A stretch of DNA of 64,000 bases from Rhodanobacter denitrificans (GCF_003335105.1 NZ_QFWQ01000004.1:242461-306460); one strand, 5' to 3'. Counted from the stretch's first letter, positions 47,474 through 57,345 are shown. Made by a program: numbers and translations. The notes: generated by a model not told the origin, from the sequence alone.

Positions 47474-48673
47474 ATGCACGAACCGCGACTAGTCCTTGTT
47501 TGTCTGGTTGCTGCATGCACATCGGCACTAGCCGTTGTCGTGCTGCGCCGGCTTGCCGTCCCGCTGGGGCTGGTGGATCACCCCGATCAACGCAAGCAGC
47601 ATGTTGGTGATGTGCCGCTGGTGGGGGGACTCGCGATTTTCATCGGGGTGGTCGCAGGAGCCGCCTGCTATGACAAGTTCCAGGGATTCGAACAGACCCT
47701 GCTTGGCACTGCCGCGGTGCTTGTCCTGCTCGGCGCGCTGGATGACCGCTTCGACCTCAGCGTGCGTGATCGTCTGTTGATTCAGACCATCGTCATTCTG
47801 ATGGTCGTCGCCAGCACCGGCGTTTACATCCATACGCTGGGCAGCATCTTCGGCCACGAAGTGATACTGGGCTGGAGCGGCGTTCCACTGACGGTAGTCG
47901 CCGTCATTGGTCTGGTGAATGCGTTCAACATGATGGACGGCATCGACGGCCTCGCTGGCAGTCTGGAGTTGGTCAGCATTGCTGCCATCATCCTGTTTGC
48001 CGGTCCTACCCCCTTGCATGGAGTCATCATGTTGCTGGCCGCGCTGGCGGCCGCCTCGGTCCCTTATCTCGTCGTCAACCTGGGTTTCACCGGGGGCAAG
48101 ATCTTCCTGGGAGATGCCGGCAGCATGTTGATCGGCTATCTGCTGGCATGGACGCTTATCCGCATGAGCCAGATACCCCAGACGCAATTGTCGCCTGTCA
48201 GTGTGCTGTGGTGTGTAGCGCTGCCGGTCTTCGACACTTTTGCGGTGATGTATCGGCGCATGCGCCAGGGAAAGTCGCCGTTCAAGCCGGATCGTGGGCA
48301 CATCCACCATATCCTTCTTGGAGCGGGCTGTGGGCCACGTGCGACCTTGGCCGCACTCATCGCATTCGCCGCCGGTCTAGCGCTCATCGGTGCATTCATC
48401 AGCAGCACGGCTCACTCGGCGGGTACGAACCTCACGACATTCGTCCTGGCCATGGGGGCGTACATCGTCACGGTTACGCATGTGTGGCTGCGCCAGGAAG
48501 TGCGCCAGCATGGGATGTTCACCCCGCAGCGCGTTGGTGCAAACGTCCTTTCGTCGGGTGCGCCCCGACAACCCGATCCGGGTGAAATCGCCGGACAGCG
48601 GCACGGTTTTGTGGTTGAGGCGAATGACGAAGCCGAGGTGTATCGTCCGGCGCGACGATCTTCCCGCCGTTGA
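47474..48673 (+). CDS. wecA: WecA-type undecaprenyl-phosphate sugar-1-phosphate transferase
   Basis: This 399-residue protein has about eleven membrane helices. Family motifs are VDHPDQRKQHVGDVPLVGG at the N-terminus, LGALDDRFDL, NAFNMMDGIDGLAG, FTGGKIFLGDAGSM and PDRGHIHH. It transfers a UDP-N-acetylhexosamine phosphate to undecaprenyl phosphate, starting repeat-unit assembly. GGAGG lies 9 bases upstream of the ATG. The C-terminal 60 residues are hydrophilic and disordered-looking. It is the initiating enzyme of the locus. Confidence 0.93.
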   Translation: MHEPRLVLVCLVAACTSALAVVVLRRLAVPLGLVDHPDQRKQHVGDVPLVGGLAIFIGVVAGAACYDKFQGFEQTLLGTAAVLVLLGALDDRFDLSVRDRLLIQTIVILMVVASTGVYIHTLGSIFGHEVILGWSGVPLTVVAVIGLVNAFNMMDGIDGLAGSLELVSIAAIILFAGPTPLHGVIMLLAALAAASVPYLVVNLGFTGGKIFLGDAGSMLIGYLLAWTLIRMSQIPQTQLSPVSVLWCVALPVFDTFAVMYRRMRQGKSPFKPDRGHIHHILLGAGCGPRATLAALIAFAAGLALIGAFISSTAHSAGTNLTTFVLAMGAYIVTVTHVWLRQEVRQHGMFTPQRVGANVLSSGAPRQPDPGEIAGQRHGFVVEANDEAEVYRPARRSSRR

Positions 48674-48690
48674 TCCACGGCGGGAAGATC
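48657..48690. terminator. 14-bp stem hairpin overlapping the WecA-type stop codon
   Basis: GATCTTCCCGCCGT and ACGGCGGGAAGATC pair perfectly around TGATCC. It covers the stop codon of the plus-strand gene and precedes the end of the convergent beta-helix gene by 42 bases. No T-run follows, but a bidirectional transcript end is plausible. Confidence 0.5.
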
Positions 48691-48731
48691 CAAAGTAGGC
48701 ACGTCATGCCGGAGCCGATGATTGGCAGATC

Positions 48732-50180
48732 TCAGGACTGGGGTTGCCCGACTCCGCGGAACTGGATCGCTGCGCCATTGGCAACCTTCGTTACGCCATT
48801 CTCGATGTCGTTGGCGTATTCGAAGGAGTGTTCGAACGCCGGATGGCCCATGCTGATGCGCATCTGGTTGCTCGTGCTGAGGAACGACATGGAAGACGCC
48901 TTCGGCGTTGAGTGTGTGCCGAGCCTCACCACATTTCCGGAGATGATCACCCTGTCGATATCTCTTGCGCGGTCGGGAGTGGCATCCTCGGCGAAGTTGA
49001 TGCAGGTTCCGCGGATGTCGATGAACACGTTGCCCGCGCATACCAGGCCGTTTGCGCCAAGCACACCGACTGCGCCCATTTGCGGACGTATGCCGGTGAA
49101 CGTGTTGCCGGTGATCACCGTGTTGATAGCATTCCGGGTGGTTTGGAAAGCGACGGCACCGAGGCGTATCGCGTCGCCGCCCGGCCCGGACCCCGCCGGC
49201 GAACGCTCGAAGGTGCAGCCGCTGATCTGCGTGCCGCTCAAGCCCTTGACGCCCACGTCGACGCGTATCGAGTTGAGGAAGTGGCAGTTGAGTACGCTGA
49301 GATTGTCCGGCCTGTCGGCGGGAGTCTTGGCCTTGGTCGAGGAGTCGATGCCCCAGTAGCAGTTCGTGAACTGGCAGTCCGACACGACCCAGTCGTGGAT
49401 GTTGTCTCCCGCCTGATGTCCATTGAAGAACGTGATGCCAGCCGTGTTCACGGAGTCGATGTCGATGAACTGGCAATGGGCGATGGTCACTTGGCGATAT
49501 ACGCTCCAGTTGTGGTCGGGCTCGAAATCGATGGCGCCTACGGAGTGGGAAAGTTTCGCGTTGCCGATATTCCGGAAGACGCAGTTCTCCACCGTCAGTT
49601 GATCGCAATCGATGACGGACAGCCCGTTGCGGTTGTCCTTGACCGCGCCGTCGAACATGCAGTCGCGCACGGCGACGCGCTGGTTGTGGCGTTCGGTGCT
49701 CGCGAGTGTTCCCGAACCGACGTACATGCCGTCCCCGCGAAAGCCGTAAAACGCCACGCGCTCGACAGTCAGGTCCGAGGTCGCATTGACGGCGAGCAGG
49801 TAGAAGTACTGTTCGTAGCCGAATTCCGCCACCCGTCCGTTGAGTTTCAGATCATGCAGGTGGATGTTGCGCATGTTGTCCGAAACGCTGCTGCTGCCGC
49901 CGTCGCGTACATGGGTGGCGAGCATGAACTCGCACGCCAGCGATTGATCGTATGCCTTCAATTCGCTGGCATGTCCCTCGCCGTACAGCTCGATGCCGGA
50001 CTTGAGGTTCAGCTGTTTCACGGGATAGACACCGGCGGCCACAAACACCTTGCCGGCAGCTGCAATCGCGGCCTGGATGCCGCTGGTGCAATCGTATGTG
50101 CTGTGTCCGGCACGGATGGCGGCATGCTCCGATGCGGGCAGGAAATCCAGTACGTTCGCCACTTGCAGCGAGGATGGCAT
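48732..50180 (-). CDS. Right-handed beta-helix (Pectate_lyase_3/tailspike-like) protein
   Basis: From the ATG at 50180, with GGAGG seven bases upstream, the protein has 482 residues; in-frame ATGs up to 50243 exist. The N-terminus (STYDCTSGIQAAIAAAGKVFVAAGVYPVKQLNL) is the start of a pectate-lyase-3/tailspike beta-helix. The rest shows many strand-turn repeats with buried Asn/Cys ladders (LTVERVAFYG, LTVENCVFRNIG, VVSDCQFTNCYWGI). No signal peptide is visible. It may cleave or modify the locus's polysaccharide, but catalytic residues cannot be identified. Confidence 0.75.
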   Translation of the reverse strand: MPSSLQVANVLDFLPASEHAAIRAGHSTYDCTSGIQAAIAAAGKVFVAAGVYPVKQLNLKSGIELYGEGHASELKAYDQSLACEFMLATHVRDGGSSSVSDNMRNIHLHDLKLNGRVAEFGYEQYFYLLAVNATSDLTVERVAFYGFRGDGMYVGSGTLASTERHNQRVAVRDCMFDGAVKDNRNGLSVIDCDQLTVENCVFRNIGNAKLSHSVGAIDFEPDHNWSVYRQVTIAHCQFIDIDSVNTAGITFFNGHQAGDNIHDWVVSDCQFTNCYWGIDSSTKAKTPADRPDNLSVLNCHFLNSIRVDVGVKGLSGTQISGCTFERSPAGSGPGGDAIRLGAVAFQTTRNAINTVITGNTFTGIRPQMGAVGVLGANGLVCAGNVFIDIRGTCINFAEDATPDRARDIDRVIISGNVVRLGTHSTPKASSMSFLSTSNQMRISMGHPAFEHSFEYANDIENGVTKVANGAAIQFRGVGQPQS

Positions 50181-50331
50181 GGCATAGCCTCCGGTTGTGT
50201 TCGACTTCATTGACAGGAGCGATGGATCCAGCGGAGCCATCATCCGAGTCTACCGCGCGAGCAGTCCTGGCAATGAACCGTACGTGACCCACCATCATGG
50301 ATGGATTCGTCGGGCTACGGCGTATGGACGT

Positions 50332-51489
50332 CTAAACGGATGATTCGTCCGAATCTGCCGGCATGTCGCAAAGCTCCGCATAGACCGCGATGGTGCGCTG
50401 GATGACGATGCGTTCGTCGAACTGCGTTCGTGCCTTGCGGCGCGCCGCGTCACCCAGTCGACGCGCGAATTCCGGCTGATCCTGCAGCCGCTCGATTGCC
50501 TGCGCCAACACGTCGCTGTTTCCCACCGGGACCAGCAGTCCATCGACGCCGTCGGATACCACCTCACGGCAGCCCGGTACATCCGTGGTGATCAACGGAA
50601 GCCCGCACGCGGCCGCCTCGACCAGCGTTCGTGGCAACCCCTCGCGATAGCTTGGCAGCACCACGATGTCGACCGAGCCCAGCAGGCCAGCCATGTCGTC
50701 GACGTGGCCGAGCCAGTTAAGCAGGCCCTCGTCAACCCACCCTCGTATCGTCGACTCCGGCACCGCGGCGGGATTGCCCGGGTCCGGTGTTCCGGCGAGC
50801 AGGGCGTGGACCGTGCGACCCTGGCTGCGCAGCTGCCGGAGCGCGGCGATATATTCACCCACGCCCTTGTCCCAGAGCAGGCGGCTGGCCAGCAGCACGC
50901 GCGGGACTCCATCCTCGGATGCCTGCCGGGATATGCCGGCGAATTGCGCGCAATCCACGCCCGAGCCGCGAATCAGGCGGATATGTGCCGGATCGACCAG
51001 GCCCGCGCTCCGGAACAGTTCGACGTCGTCCGTATTCTGCAGGACGAGCCGCGCGCTCGGGCCGTCGAGTGCCAGCCGCAGCAAGCCGCGCACCACCGGC
51101 CGCAACAGCCGCGCCTTCAAGTGTGAACTGGTGAATACGTAGCCCATTCCCGCCACGGCATTCACCCTGGCGGGAACGCCGGCCAGCCGTGCTGCCAGCG
51201 AGCCGTATACGGCGCACTTGATGGTGAAGCCGTGGACCAGCATGGGCCGTTCGCGTCGAAGCAGGCGCGTCAGGTACCACAGCAACGCCAGCTCGCGCAG
51301 CGGGTTGAGGCTGCGGCGTTGCATCGGCAACGGCTCCCAGCGCAGACCCAGCGCGCGCAGCTTGTCGCCATACGGTCCGGGTGGAGAGATCAGCAGTACG
51401 TCGTACCCGACCCGCTGCAGCGCCATCGCCAGCGCGCGCCGGAAGTTGTAGAGATACCAGTCGGTGTTGGCGAACAGGACGGCCTTCAT
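50332..51489 (-). CDS. Glycosyltransferase family 4
   Basis: This 385-residue GT-B enzyme has an N-terminal acceptor domain (FANTDWYLYNFRRALAMALQ, VHGFTIKCAVYGSLAARL) and a C-terminal donor domain. Donor motifs are VLLASRLLWDKGVGEYI, VVLPSYREGLPRTLVEAAACGLPLITTDVPGCREVV with the E-x7-E pair, and VDGLLVPVGN. The opening matches the PglA/WbpU-like group that transfers N-acetylhexosamines to lipid-linked sugars. The first ATG at 51489 follows a GTG two codons earlier. It is the last gene of the long minus-strand series. Confidence 0.88.
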   Translation of the reverse strand: MKAVLFANTDWYLYNFRRALAMALQRVGYDVLLISPPGPYGDKLRALGLRWEPLPMQRRSLNPLRELALLWYLTRLLRRERPMLVHGFTIKCAVYGSLAARLAGVPARVNAVAGMGYVFTSSHLKARLLRPVVRGLLRLALDGPSARLVLQNTDDVELFRSAGLVDPAHIRLIRGSGVDCAQFAGISRQASEDGVPRVLLASRLLWDKGVGEYIAALRQLRSQGRTVHALLAGTPDPGNPAAVPESTIRGWVDEGLLNWLGHVDDMAGLLGSVDIVVLPSYREGLPRTLVEAAACGLPLITTDVPGCREVVSDGVDGLLVPVGNSDVLAQAIERLQDQPEFARRLGDAARRKARTQFDERIVIQRTIAVYAELCDMPADSDESSV

Positions 51490-51541
51490 GGGCACGCCCG
51501 TTGCGCAGCCATGGGTGCATGACCGCGGGCGTCGATAGCCG

Positions 51542-53509
51542 TCATGCCGATGTCCTCCGGTTTTCCTCCAGCCATGCCTGGAACATCAACACCGTCCACA
51601 GTTGATGCTGCCAGTTGCGCCGGCCGCTCAGGTGCTCCTTCCATTTCTGTCGGATCGGGGCTGGCTGGAAATAACCTTCCTGGCGCAGGCGGTTCTCATC
51701 GAGCAGGGTTTCTGCCCAGTCGCGCAAGGGACCGCGCAGCCAGCCGTCCAGCGGAATGCCGAAACCCATCTTGGGGCGCTCGACCAGTTTCCTGGGCACA
51801 TGCCGATACAGCACCTGACGCAGCAGCCATTTTCCTTGCCCGTCGCGGATCTTCTGCTGCAGCGGCACGCGCCAGGCCAGCTCCACCACGCGATGGTCGA
51901 GCATCGGCACGCGGGTCTCCAGGCTGTTGGCCATCGCGGCACGGTCGACCTTCACCAGAATGTCGTCGGGCAGGTAGGTTTGCGCGTCCATCGCCATCAT
52001 CCACTCCACCAGGCTGCCAGTGCCGGGCCACGCTGCGGGGTCGGTCAACAGAGTCGATGGTTCCTGCGCACCGATCACGACGCTTGCCGGATCCTGCCAC
52101 CCGCTGGCAAGGTTGACGAAGAATGCCTGCCCACTCGGCAGGGTGAGCACGTCGGCCAGCTTCTGCGCCTTGTCACCCGGCGTGGCCAGGTGCCACCGCT
52201 TCGGCAACACCGGCTTGATGCGATCGAACAGCTTGTCCCACGCCGTCGGTGTCACGACGCGCAGCGCGCCAGCCGCTGCACGGCGCGCCAGCGGTGGCAG
52301 ACGCTGCACCTTCTCCCAGGTGGTGCGCGCCGCCAGATAGCGGTTGTAGCCACCGAACAGTTCATCGCCGCCATCGCCGCTCAGCGCCACCGTCACCTGG
52401 CGGCGGGTCAGCTGGCTGATCAGGAAGGTGGGGATCTGCGAACTGTCGCCAAAGGGCTCGCAAAAAATGGCTGGCAGCCGCGGAATGACGGCCAGCGCAT
52501 CCGCGGGGTGCACGTACAGCTCGGTATGCTCCGTACCGAGGTGCCTCGCCACCGCCATGGCGTGCGCGGCCTCGTCATAACCGGTCTCGGTGAAGCCGAT
52601 GGTGAATGTCTTGATGGGCCGATCGCTGCGTGCCTGCATCAGCGCGACGATCGTGCTGCTGTCGATGCCGCCGCTGAGGAACGCGCCAAGCGGCACGTCG
52701 GAGAGCATCTGTGCGCCGACGCTGGCGCCCAGTTGCGTCTCGAGGGCATCGGTGGCGGCGGCGTCGGTGGCGACGAGCGGTTCGCCGAGGCCCGCGCTTA
52801 CCGCGTCGTTGTAGCGCCAGTACGCTACCGGTTGCGCCTCCCGCGGTGCATCCGCCGGAATGCGCAGAAGGTGCCCGGGACGCAGCTTGAACACGTCGCG
52901 GTAAATGGCATGGGGCGCCGGGATGCAGTCGTGACGCAGCAACAGCGCCAGTGCGCCCCGATCTATCTCCGCCTGGAAAGCGGGATGCGCCTTCAAGGCC
53001 TTGAGTTCAGAACCGAACAACAAGGTGTCGCCCTGCCAGCCGTAGTACAGCGGCTTTTCGCCCATCCGGTCGCGCGCCAGCGTGAGCGCCCGCTGCTGGC
53101 GATCCCACAGGGCAAACGCAAACATGCCGACACTGGCCTGCAGGGTCCGTTCGACGCCCCAGGCAACGAAGCCCGCGAGCAGGGTTTCGGTGTCGGAATG
53201 CCCGCGCCACACCGGCGCGGTGCGCTCCGCGTGCAGGCGTTCGCGCAACTCGAGATGGTTGTAGATCTCGCCGTTGAACACGATCACATAACGCCCATCG
53301 GTCGAACGCATGGGCTGATGGCCTGCGGGAGAGAGATCGAGGATCGACAGCCGCCGCTGCGCCAGGGCGATGCCGGCGGCCTCGTCGCACCACACGCCGC
53401 TGTCGTCGGGACCGCGATGGGTCAGCCGCGCCGACATCGCCTGCGCCTGTTCCAGCAGCGTATCCCGTGCGCCACCGTGTCGTTGCCAGAGGCCCGTCAT
53501 GCCACACAT
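51542..53509 (-). CDS. Asparagine-synthetase-like amidotransferase
   Basis: This 655-residue protein has the N-terminal glutaminase domain with Cys2 exposed after the initiator Met (MCGMTGLW), RLTHRGPDDSGVW, and FNGEIYNHLELRE. The synthetase domain has the PP-loop LSGGIDSSTIVAL and VALSGDGGDELFGGYNRYL. In polysaccharide loci such enzymes (for example WbpS-like proteins) are thought to amidate uronic acids. Its ATG overlaps the stop codon of the upstream glycosyltransferase by one base, so translation is coupled. Confidence 0.9.
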   Translation of the reverse strand: MCGMTGLWQRHGGARDTLLEQAQAMSARLTHRGPDDSGVWCDEAAGIALAQRRLSILDLSPAGHQPMRSTDGRYVIVFNGEIYNHLELRERLHAERTAPVWRGHSDTETLLAGFVAWGVERTLQASVGMFAFALWDRQQRALTLARDRMGEKPLYYGWQGDTLLFGSELKALKAHPAFQAEIDRGALALLLRHDCIPAPHAIYRDVFKLRPGHLLRIPADAPREAQPVAYWRYNDAVSAGLGEPLVATDAAATDALETQLGASVGAQMLSDVPLGAFLSGGIDSSTIVALMQARSDRPIKTFTIGFTETGYDEAAHAMAVARHLGTEHTELYVHPADALAVIPRLPAIFCEPFGDSSQIPTFLISQLTRRQVTVALSGDGGDELFGGYNRYLAARTTWEKVQRLPPLARRAAAGALRVVTPTAWDKLFDRIKPVLPKRWHLATPGDKAQKLADVLTLPSGQAFFVNLASGWQDPASVVIGAQEPSTLLTDPAAWPGTGSLVEWMMAMDAQTYLPDDILVKVDRAAMANSLETRVPMLDHRVVELAWRVPLQQKIRDGQGKWLLRQVLYRHVPRKLVERPKMGFGIPLDGWLRGPLRDWAETLLDENRLRQEGYFQPAPIRQKWKEHLSGRRNWQHQLWTVLMFQAWLEENRRTSA

Positions 53510-54597
53510 TACACGTGCCCCGCACGTTGCAGGATGGCTGCAAGCCGTGGCACCTGCGCCTTCAGGCTGTACTCGGCTTCGACCTGCGCGCGGCCCGCGC
53601 GGCCCATATCCGCGCGCAGGGATGGATTCGCGATCAGGTGCTCCAGCGCGTCCCGCCATGCTGCATCGTCCGCTGCCAGAAAACCGTTCTCGCCGTGATG
53701 CACGATGTCGACATTGGCTCCGACCGGAGAGGCGACCACGGGCAGGCCACAGGCCATGTACTGGATGATCTTGTAGCCGCACTTGCCGCGCTCCCACGGG
53801 CTGTCGAGCAGCGGCATGATGCCGATGTCCATACGCGCGATCACCGCCGCCTCGCTGGCTTCGGACCATGCCACCACTTCCGGCGTGATGCTGCCGAACT
53901 GGTGCGCGGTCTCCGTACGTGCGCCGACCAGCAGCAGGCGCGCGTGGTGCTCGACGCAGACCTGCTCCAGCACCTGGCGGATATCCAGCATGTAGTGCTC
54001 GGTGGCGGGCGAGCCGACCCAGCCGATGACCGGTGGTTCGTCGTTTGCGCGTCGCGTCGTTGCTGCATAGCGCTGTTCGTCCACCACCGTCGGGATGATT
54101 TCGATCCGTGCCGCACCGGCTTGCCTGGCACGTGCCGCCAGGTATCGGTTGCCGGCAATCACGCAGGCGGCGCCATGCATGATCCGGTCGATCTTGCGGC
54201 CCAGCATGCGGCGCACCAGCGGGTTTGCAGACTGGTCGTACTTGTGGAACAGCGCATCGTCGTAGTCGACCACATACGACCTGAGGGACCGCGCCAGCGC
54301 CGCCTCGATCCAGTATGGAAGGTAGGGGAACAGTTCGCCTTCGATCCAGGTGAGGTCGTGCTCGCCACGCCGCAGGAGCTGCATGAGCCGTCGGCTGAAA
54401 TAACCCCATGCGCGGTATCTGGCGGCCCCGGGATGGCCGCCGTAGAGCGCCTCGAGATAGGCATCCGGGAACAGCGCGTGCACCTGCACGTCGATTCCGT
54501 GATCCCGCAGCGGAGCGAGGTACTGCAGGCTGCGCAAACGCGAACTGGGCCCCCGTCGCGAATATTTGGAGAACAGCAGAACCTTGAGACGCTTCAT
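53509..54597 (-). CDS. Glycosyltransferase (GT4-like)
   Basis: This 362-residue GT-B protein has an N-terminal domain (LLFSKYSRRGPSSRLRSLQYL; VVDYDDALFHKYD). The C-terminal domain has IGWVGSPATEHYML, MDIGIMPLLDSPWERGKCGYKIIQYMACGLPVVASPVGANV and GENGFLA. The GPSSRxR opening is typical of locus-specific transferases in Wzy-type clusters. Its start overlaps the preceding polymerase gene by 4 bases (ATGA). The donor and acceptor are not known. Confidence 0.85.
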   Translation of the reverse strand: MKRLKVLLFSKYSRRGPSSRLRSLQYLAPLRDHGIDVQVHALFPDAYLEALYGGHPGAARYRAWGYFSRRLMQLLRRGEHDLTWIEGELFPYLPYWIEAALARSLRSYVVDYDDALFHKYDQSANPLVRRMLGRKIDRIMHGAACVIAGNRYLAARARQAGAARIEIIPTVVDEQRYAATTRRANDEPPVIGWVGSPATEHYMLDIRQVLEQVCVEHHARLLLVGARTETAHQFGSITPEVVAWSEASEAAVIARMDIGIMPLLDSPWERGKCGYKIIQYMACGLPVVASPVGANVDIVHHGENGFLAADDAAWRDALEHLIANPSLRADMGRAGRAQVEAEYSLKAQVPRLAAILQRAGHV

Positions 54598-55913
54598 CCC
54601 TTCCTCTTCCTCAAAGCCATCGGATACTCGATGGACAGCGCCACCAACGGGATGACGTACATCCACTGGAAAACGAAGGCTTCGATGTAAGGGTTCGTAT
54701 TGGTGCCGAGGAAGGCGCAGACGAAGCCGCAGAACATGAACTTGTGCCGGGGCGGCAGGCAACGGGCATAGGCCAGCCGGAGCACTGCGACGATATAGAG
54801 CAGAAAAGGCAATGCGTAGATCAACGTGCCGAAAATCCCGACCCGATAGAGCGTGGCCAGCCATACCAGCTCATAGCGCCAGGGATGAACCGTGTCACTG
54901 ATGAAGTCCACGCCGACGCCGTGGCCGGAGCCAAGTCCATCGTTGGCAAGAATGCCGGCGTACAGCGAGTGGCCCATCTGCACCCGTGCACTGCCGCCGC
55001 CCGAGGCAAGTTTGGTCGTGACGGCATCGAGCACCGTCGACAGGTTGATTTGCGTGTAGGCCTGCAGCAGAGCAAGCGCCGTTATCACCGCGATCAGCAT
55101 CGGCAGGACGTAGTGGATGATGCGGAAGATCGGCGATTTTTTCGGGCGACCGGTGGTGCGTGAGCTCAGCAGCAACCCAAGGAACCAGCCGAGCGGCACC
55201 GCCAGGATCAGCGCCGTACGGCCGGAGGTCAGCGCGCAGACCAGCAGCATCGCCAGCAGCGAAAGCCGCACCAGCCGGTTCCTGATAAGTTCGGGCGAAC
55301 TGAAGAAGCCGCCGCACAGGAAGATCAGCGAGCCATAGACGTGCATGGTGGCGCCGGCAAACCCTTCATTGAGATTTACGTTTGCGCCTTCGAAGAAGAA
55401 CGAGACAGCCGCGGCGCCATGCCTGAGGTACAGGTAGAAGAACAGGGCGACGCTGACCGCACACAGCAGGCTGAGCAGGGCGAGCCAGTCGATCAGCCGG
55501 TCGGTTCCCAGCTGTCGCAGCAGGCCTTCGGCGATGATCGTCCACAGCAGGGGCGAAAGGATGTAGATCGCGGCTACCTGGGCCAGGGCCACCAGTGGCG
55601 CATCGTGCATGCCGCCCACGGCCATGTAGATGAGGGTCACGATCACCGTGCAGCCGTATAGCGCCAGCAGCATCCTGAAGCCGGGGCCGATGCGCAGCCC
55701 CGGCAATGCCAGCAGGAAAGCCAGCCCCATGATCGCTGCGGTGGGGACGGCCAGCGAGTTGGGCACGACCACCGTCAACAGGAGCAGCGCAAAGGCCACT
55801 CCCAGAAACATGTGGCGCACGGTGAGCCGGTACCTGCCCGTGAATGACAGCGACGCTGGCGGTAGCAGTGCGGGCGTCGGCGTCATCGGCAGTGAATCGT
55901 TGCCGGAACTCAT
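54594..55913 (-). CDS. wzy: O-antigen/exopolysaccharide polymerase or ligase (Wzy type)
   Basis: This 439-residue membrane protein has about eleven helices and a large periplasmic loop near residues 290-345 (LASGGGSARVQMGHSLYAGILANDGLGSGHGVGVDF). The GSARVxMxxSLYxG, GxGxG context matches the loop of Wzy/WaaL proteins. It would link repeat units into a chain in the periplasm. It overlaps both neighbours by 4 bases, so the three genes are translationally coupled. Confidence 0.82.
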   Translation of the reverse strand: MSSGNDSLPMTPTPALLPPASLSFTGRYRLTVRHMFLGVAFALLLLTVVVPNSLAVPTAAIMGLAFLLALPGLRIGPGFRMLLALYGCTVIVTLIYMAVGGMHDAPLVALAQVAAIYILSPLLWTIIAEGLLRQLGTDRLIDWLALLSLLCAVSVALFFYLYLRHGAAAVSFFFEGANVNLNEGFAGATMHVYGSLIFLCGGFFSSPELIRNRLVRLSLLAMLLVCALTSGRTALILAVPLGWFLGLLLSSRTTGRPKKSPIFRIIHYVLPMLIAVITALALLQAYTQINLSTVLDAVTTKLASGGGSARVQMGHSLYAGILANDGLGSGHGVGVDFISDTVHPWRYELVWLATLYRVGIFGTLIYALPFLLYIVAVLRLAYARCLPPRHKFMFCGFVCAFLGTNTNPYIEAFVFQWMYVIPLVALSIEYPMALRKRKG

Positions 55914-57187
55914 GGCTGCACCATGTTCGAGATCCAGCGATCGAGCATGCCCGCCTGGGCCACTCTGCTATAGGCGGCTATGCCCTGGCGCGCATCGGTG
56001 CTCGAGGGCGAGAGGGCGATTCGCAACGCGTCGCTTCCTGATGCTTCCGCGCTTGTCAGAATGGTTTGCCCGGCTCCGGTCCGGGCAAGGATGGCGGTGG
56101 CTTCGTTGCGTACCCCCGAGATGCACACGATGTCTGCGCCGGCGGCAAGGTATTCGAACAGCTTTCCCGTGGCGCAGCTGGCTCGCGAGCCGGTCAGCAG
56201 CAGCAACTTGTCGCAACGTTTCATGAGCTGCAGCGCCAACGTACGTTCGACCGGGCCGAGTACGCTGACGGAAAAGCGGGCGCGCTGGAGCGAGGCCTTT
56301 TCAACCTCCGTCAGCTCGCCGACAAACATCAGGTGCCTGTTCGCGCCCGTTTCGGCGGACTCGTTCAGCGCGTCGACAAGGTAATCGAGGCTCTTCGATG
56401 CCGATCCGTCACTGGCGCCGATGCGCCCGAAATGCCCTATCAGCAGCGCGTCGGCCGGAACCTGCCGGGCAAGAATGGCAGCGGCGCGGGTGCTGCCTTC
56501 GAAATCGTTGTCGAGCAAGGCGAAGTCGGCCGGATCATAGCCGTTGGGCAGGATCGCCGCGGCCTTGCCCGGATAACGTCGTTGAAAATCGTCGACGAGG
56601 GGGCCGCTTACGGACGTGATCAGGCTGCTGGCGGCCACCACGCGTCCCTCGATCAGCTTGCGCATCCATTTCCGCAGCCAGCCGGGTTTGCCAAGCGGTT
56701 CGAAAACAAGCCCGTCCCGGAAGTCCTGCAGGCAGCCCATGCGGTGTTTGCTGGCCAGCGCCGCCGCGGCGACAAGGGCGTCGACCGGCGAATATGTCCC
56801 GATCGCCACGCAACGCTCGCCCGCCACCAGCTTCTCCGAACACAGCGGCTCGGCTTTGGCCAGCGCGTGGATGAACCAGGGGCGCGTACGTGCGTTGCCG
56901 CTGGCCAGCAGGAATGGCAATGGCCGCAGGAAAGCGGCCGCCAGGGTCAGCAGCGACGCAGTCGCGGGAGATTCGCTGCCTACGCAGCGCCCTGGCAGCG
57001 GAAAGACGGTGATGTCCGAGTGCGGTGCCGCCGTAGCCTCGATCATTGCCGATGCCGGTTCCCGAGCGAAGACGAATACGCGGTATTTCGCGGGGTCCAG
57101 GTACTTCAGCAGGCTCCTGAATCGTTGCGCGGCGATATTGCCGGACAGGTGATGCGCCGCAAAGACAAACAAATTGATTTTTTTCAC
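55910..57187 (-). CDS. Glycosyltransferase (GT4-like)
   Basis: This 425-residue protein has FVFAAHHLSGNIAAQRFRSLLKYL at the start. The donor half has ILPNGYDPADFAL, LLIGHFGRIGASDGSASKSLDYLVDAL, and CATGKLFEYLAAGADIVCISG with the Glu that binds the sugar nucleotide. The KLFEYLAAGxDI form is common in transferases of xanthan-like and O-antigen loci. Its 3' end overlaps the polymerase start. A 158-base gap separates it from the upstream flippase gene. Confidence 0.82.
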   Translation of the reverse strand: MKKINLFVFAAHHLSGNIAAQRFRSLLKYLDPAKYRVFVFAREPASAMIEATAAPHSDITVFPLPGRCVGSESPATASLLTLAAAFLRPLPFLLASGNARTRPWFIHALAKAEPLCSEKLVAGERCVAIGTYSPVDALVAAAALASKHRMGCLQDFRDGLVFEPLGKPGWLRKWMRKLIEGRVVAASSLITSVSGPLVDDFQRRYPGKAAAILPNGYDPADFALLDNDFEGSTRAAAILARQVPADALLIGHFGRIGASDGSASKSLDYLVDALNESAETGANRHLMFVGELTEVEKASLQRARFSVSVLGPVERTLALQLMKRCDKLLLLTGSRASCATGKLFEYLAAGADIVCISGVRNEATAILARTGAGQTILTSAEASGSDALRIALSPSSTDARQGIAAYSRVAQAGMLDRWISNMVQP

Positions 57188-57345
57188 CGACGAATCCTCA
57201 ATCTGTCTGCAGCGTCGCCATCAAACGTGGCAATGAAATCAAGCAATACCGTATCCGTGAGCAGCATTTCGTGAATTTCGATGCTTCCGGCATGGGGTTG
57301 TCCGCGGTCCGTTCATGCCGATCCTTGCGGGCATGTGGGAGACGG

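Noticed and set aside
51602-53698. Open frame of about 700 codons opposite the amidotransferase
   Set aside because: It is an antisense shadow; the amidotransferase frame has all glutaminase and PP-loop motifs.
53510-54409. Upstream extension of the amidotransferase to 54409
   Set aside because: The frame stays open through the glycosyltransferase, but the Cys-2 needed for the glutaminase is only exposed by starting at the MCGMTG codon (53509).
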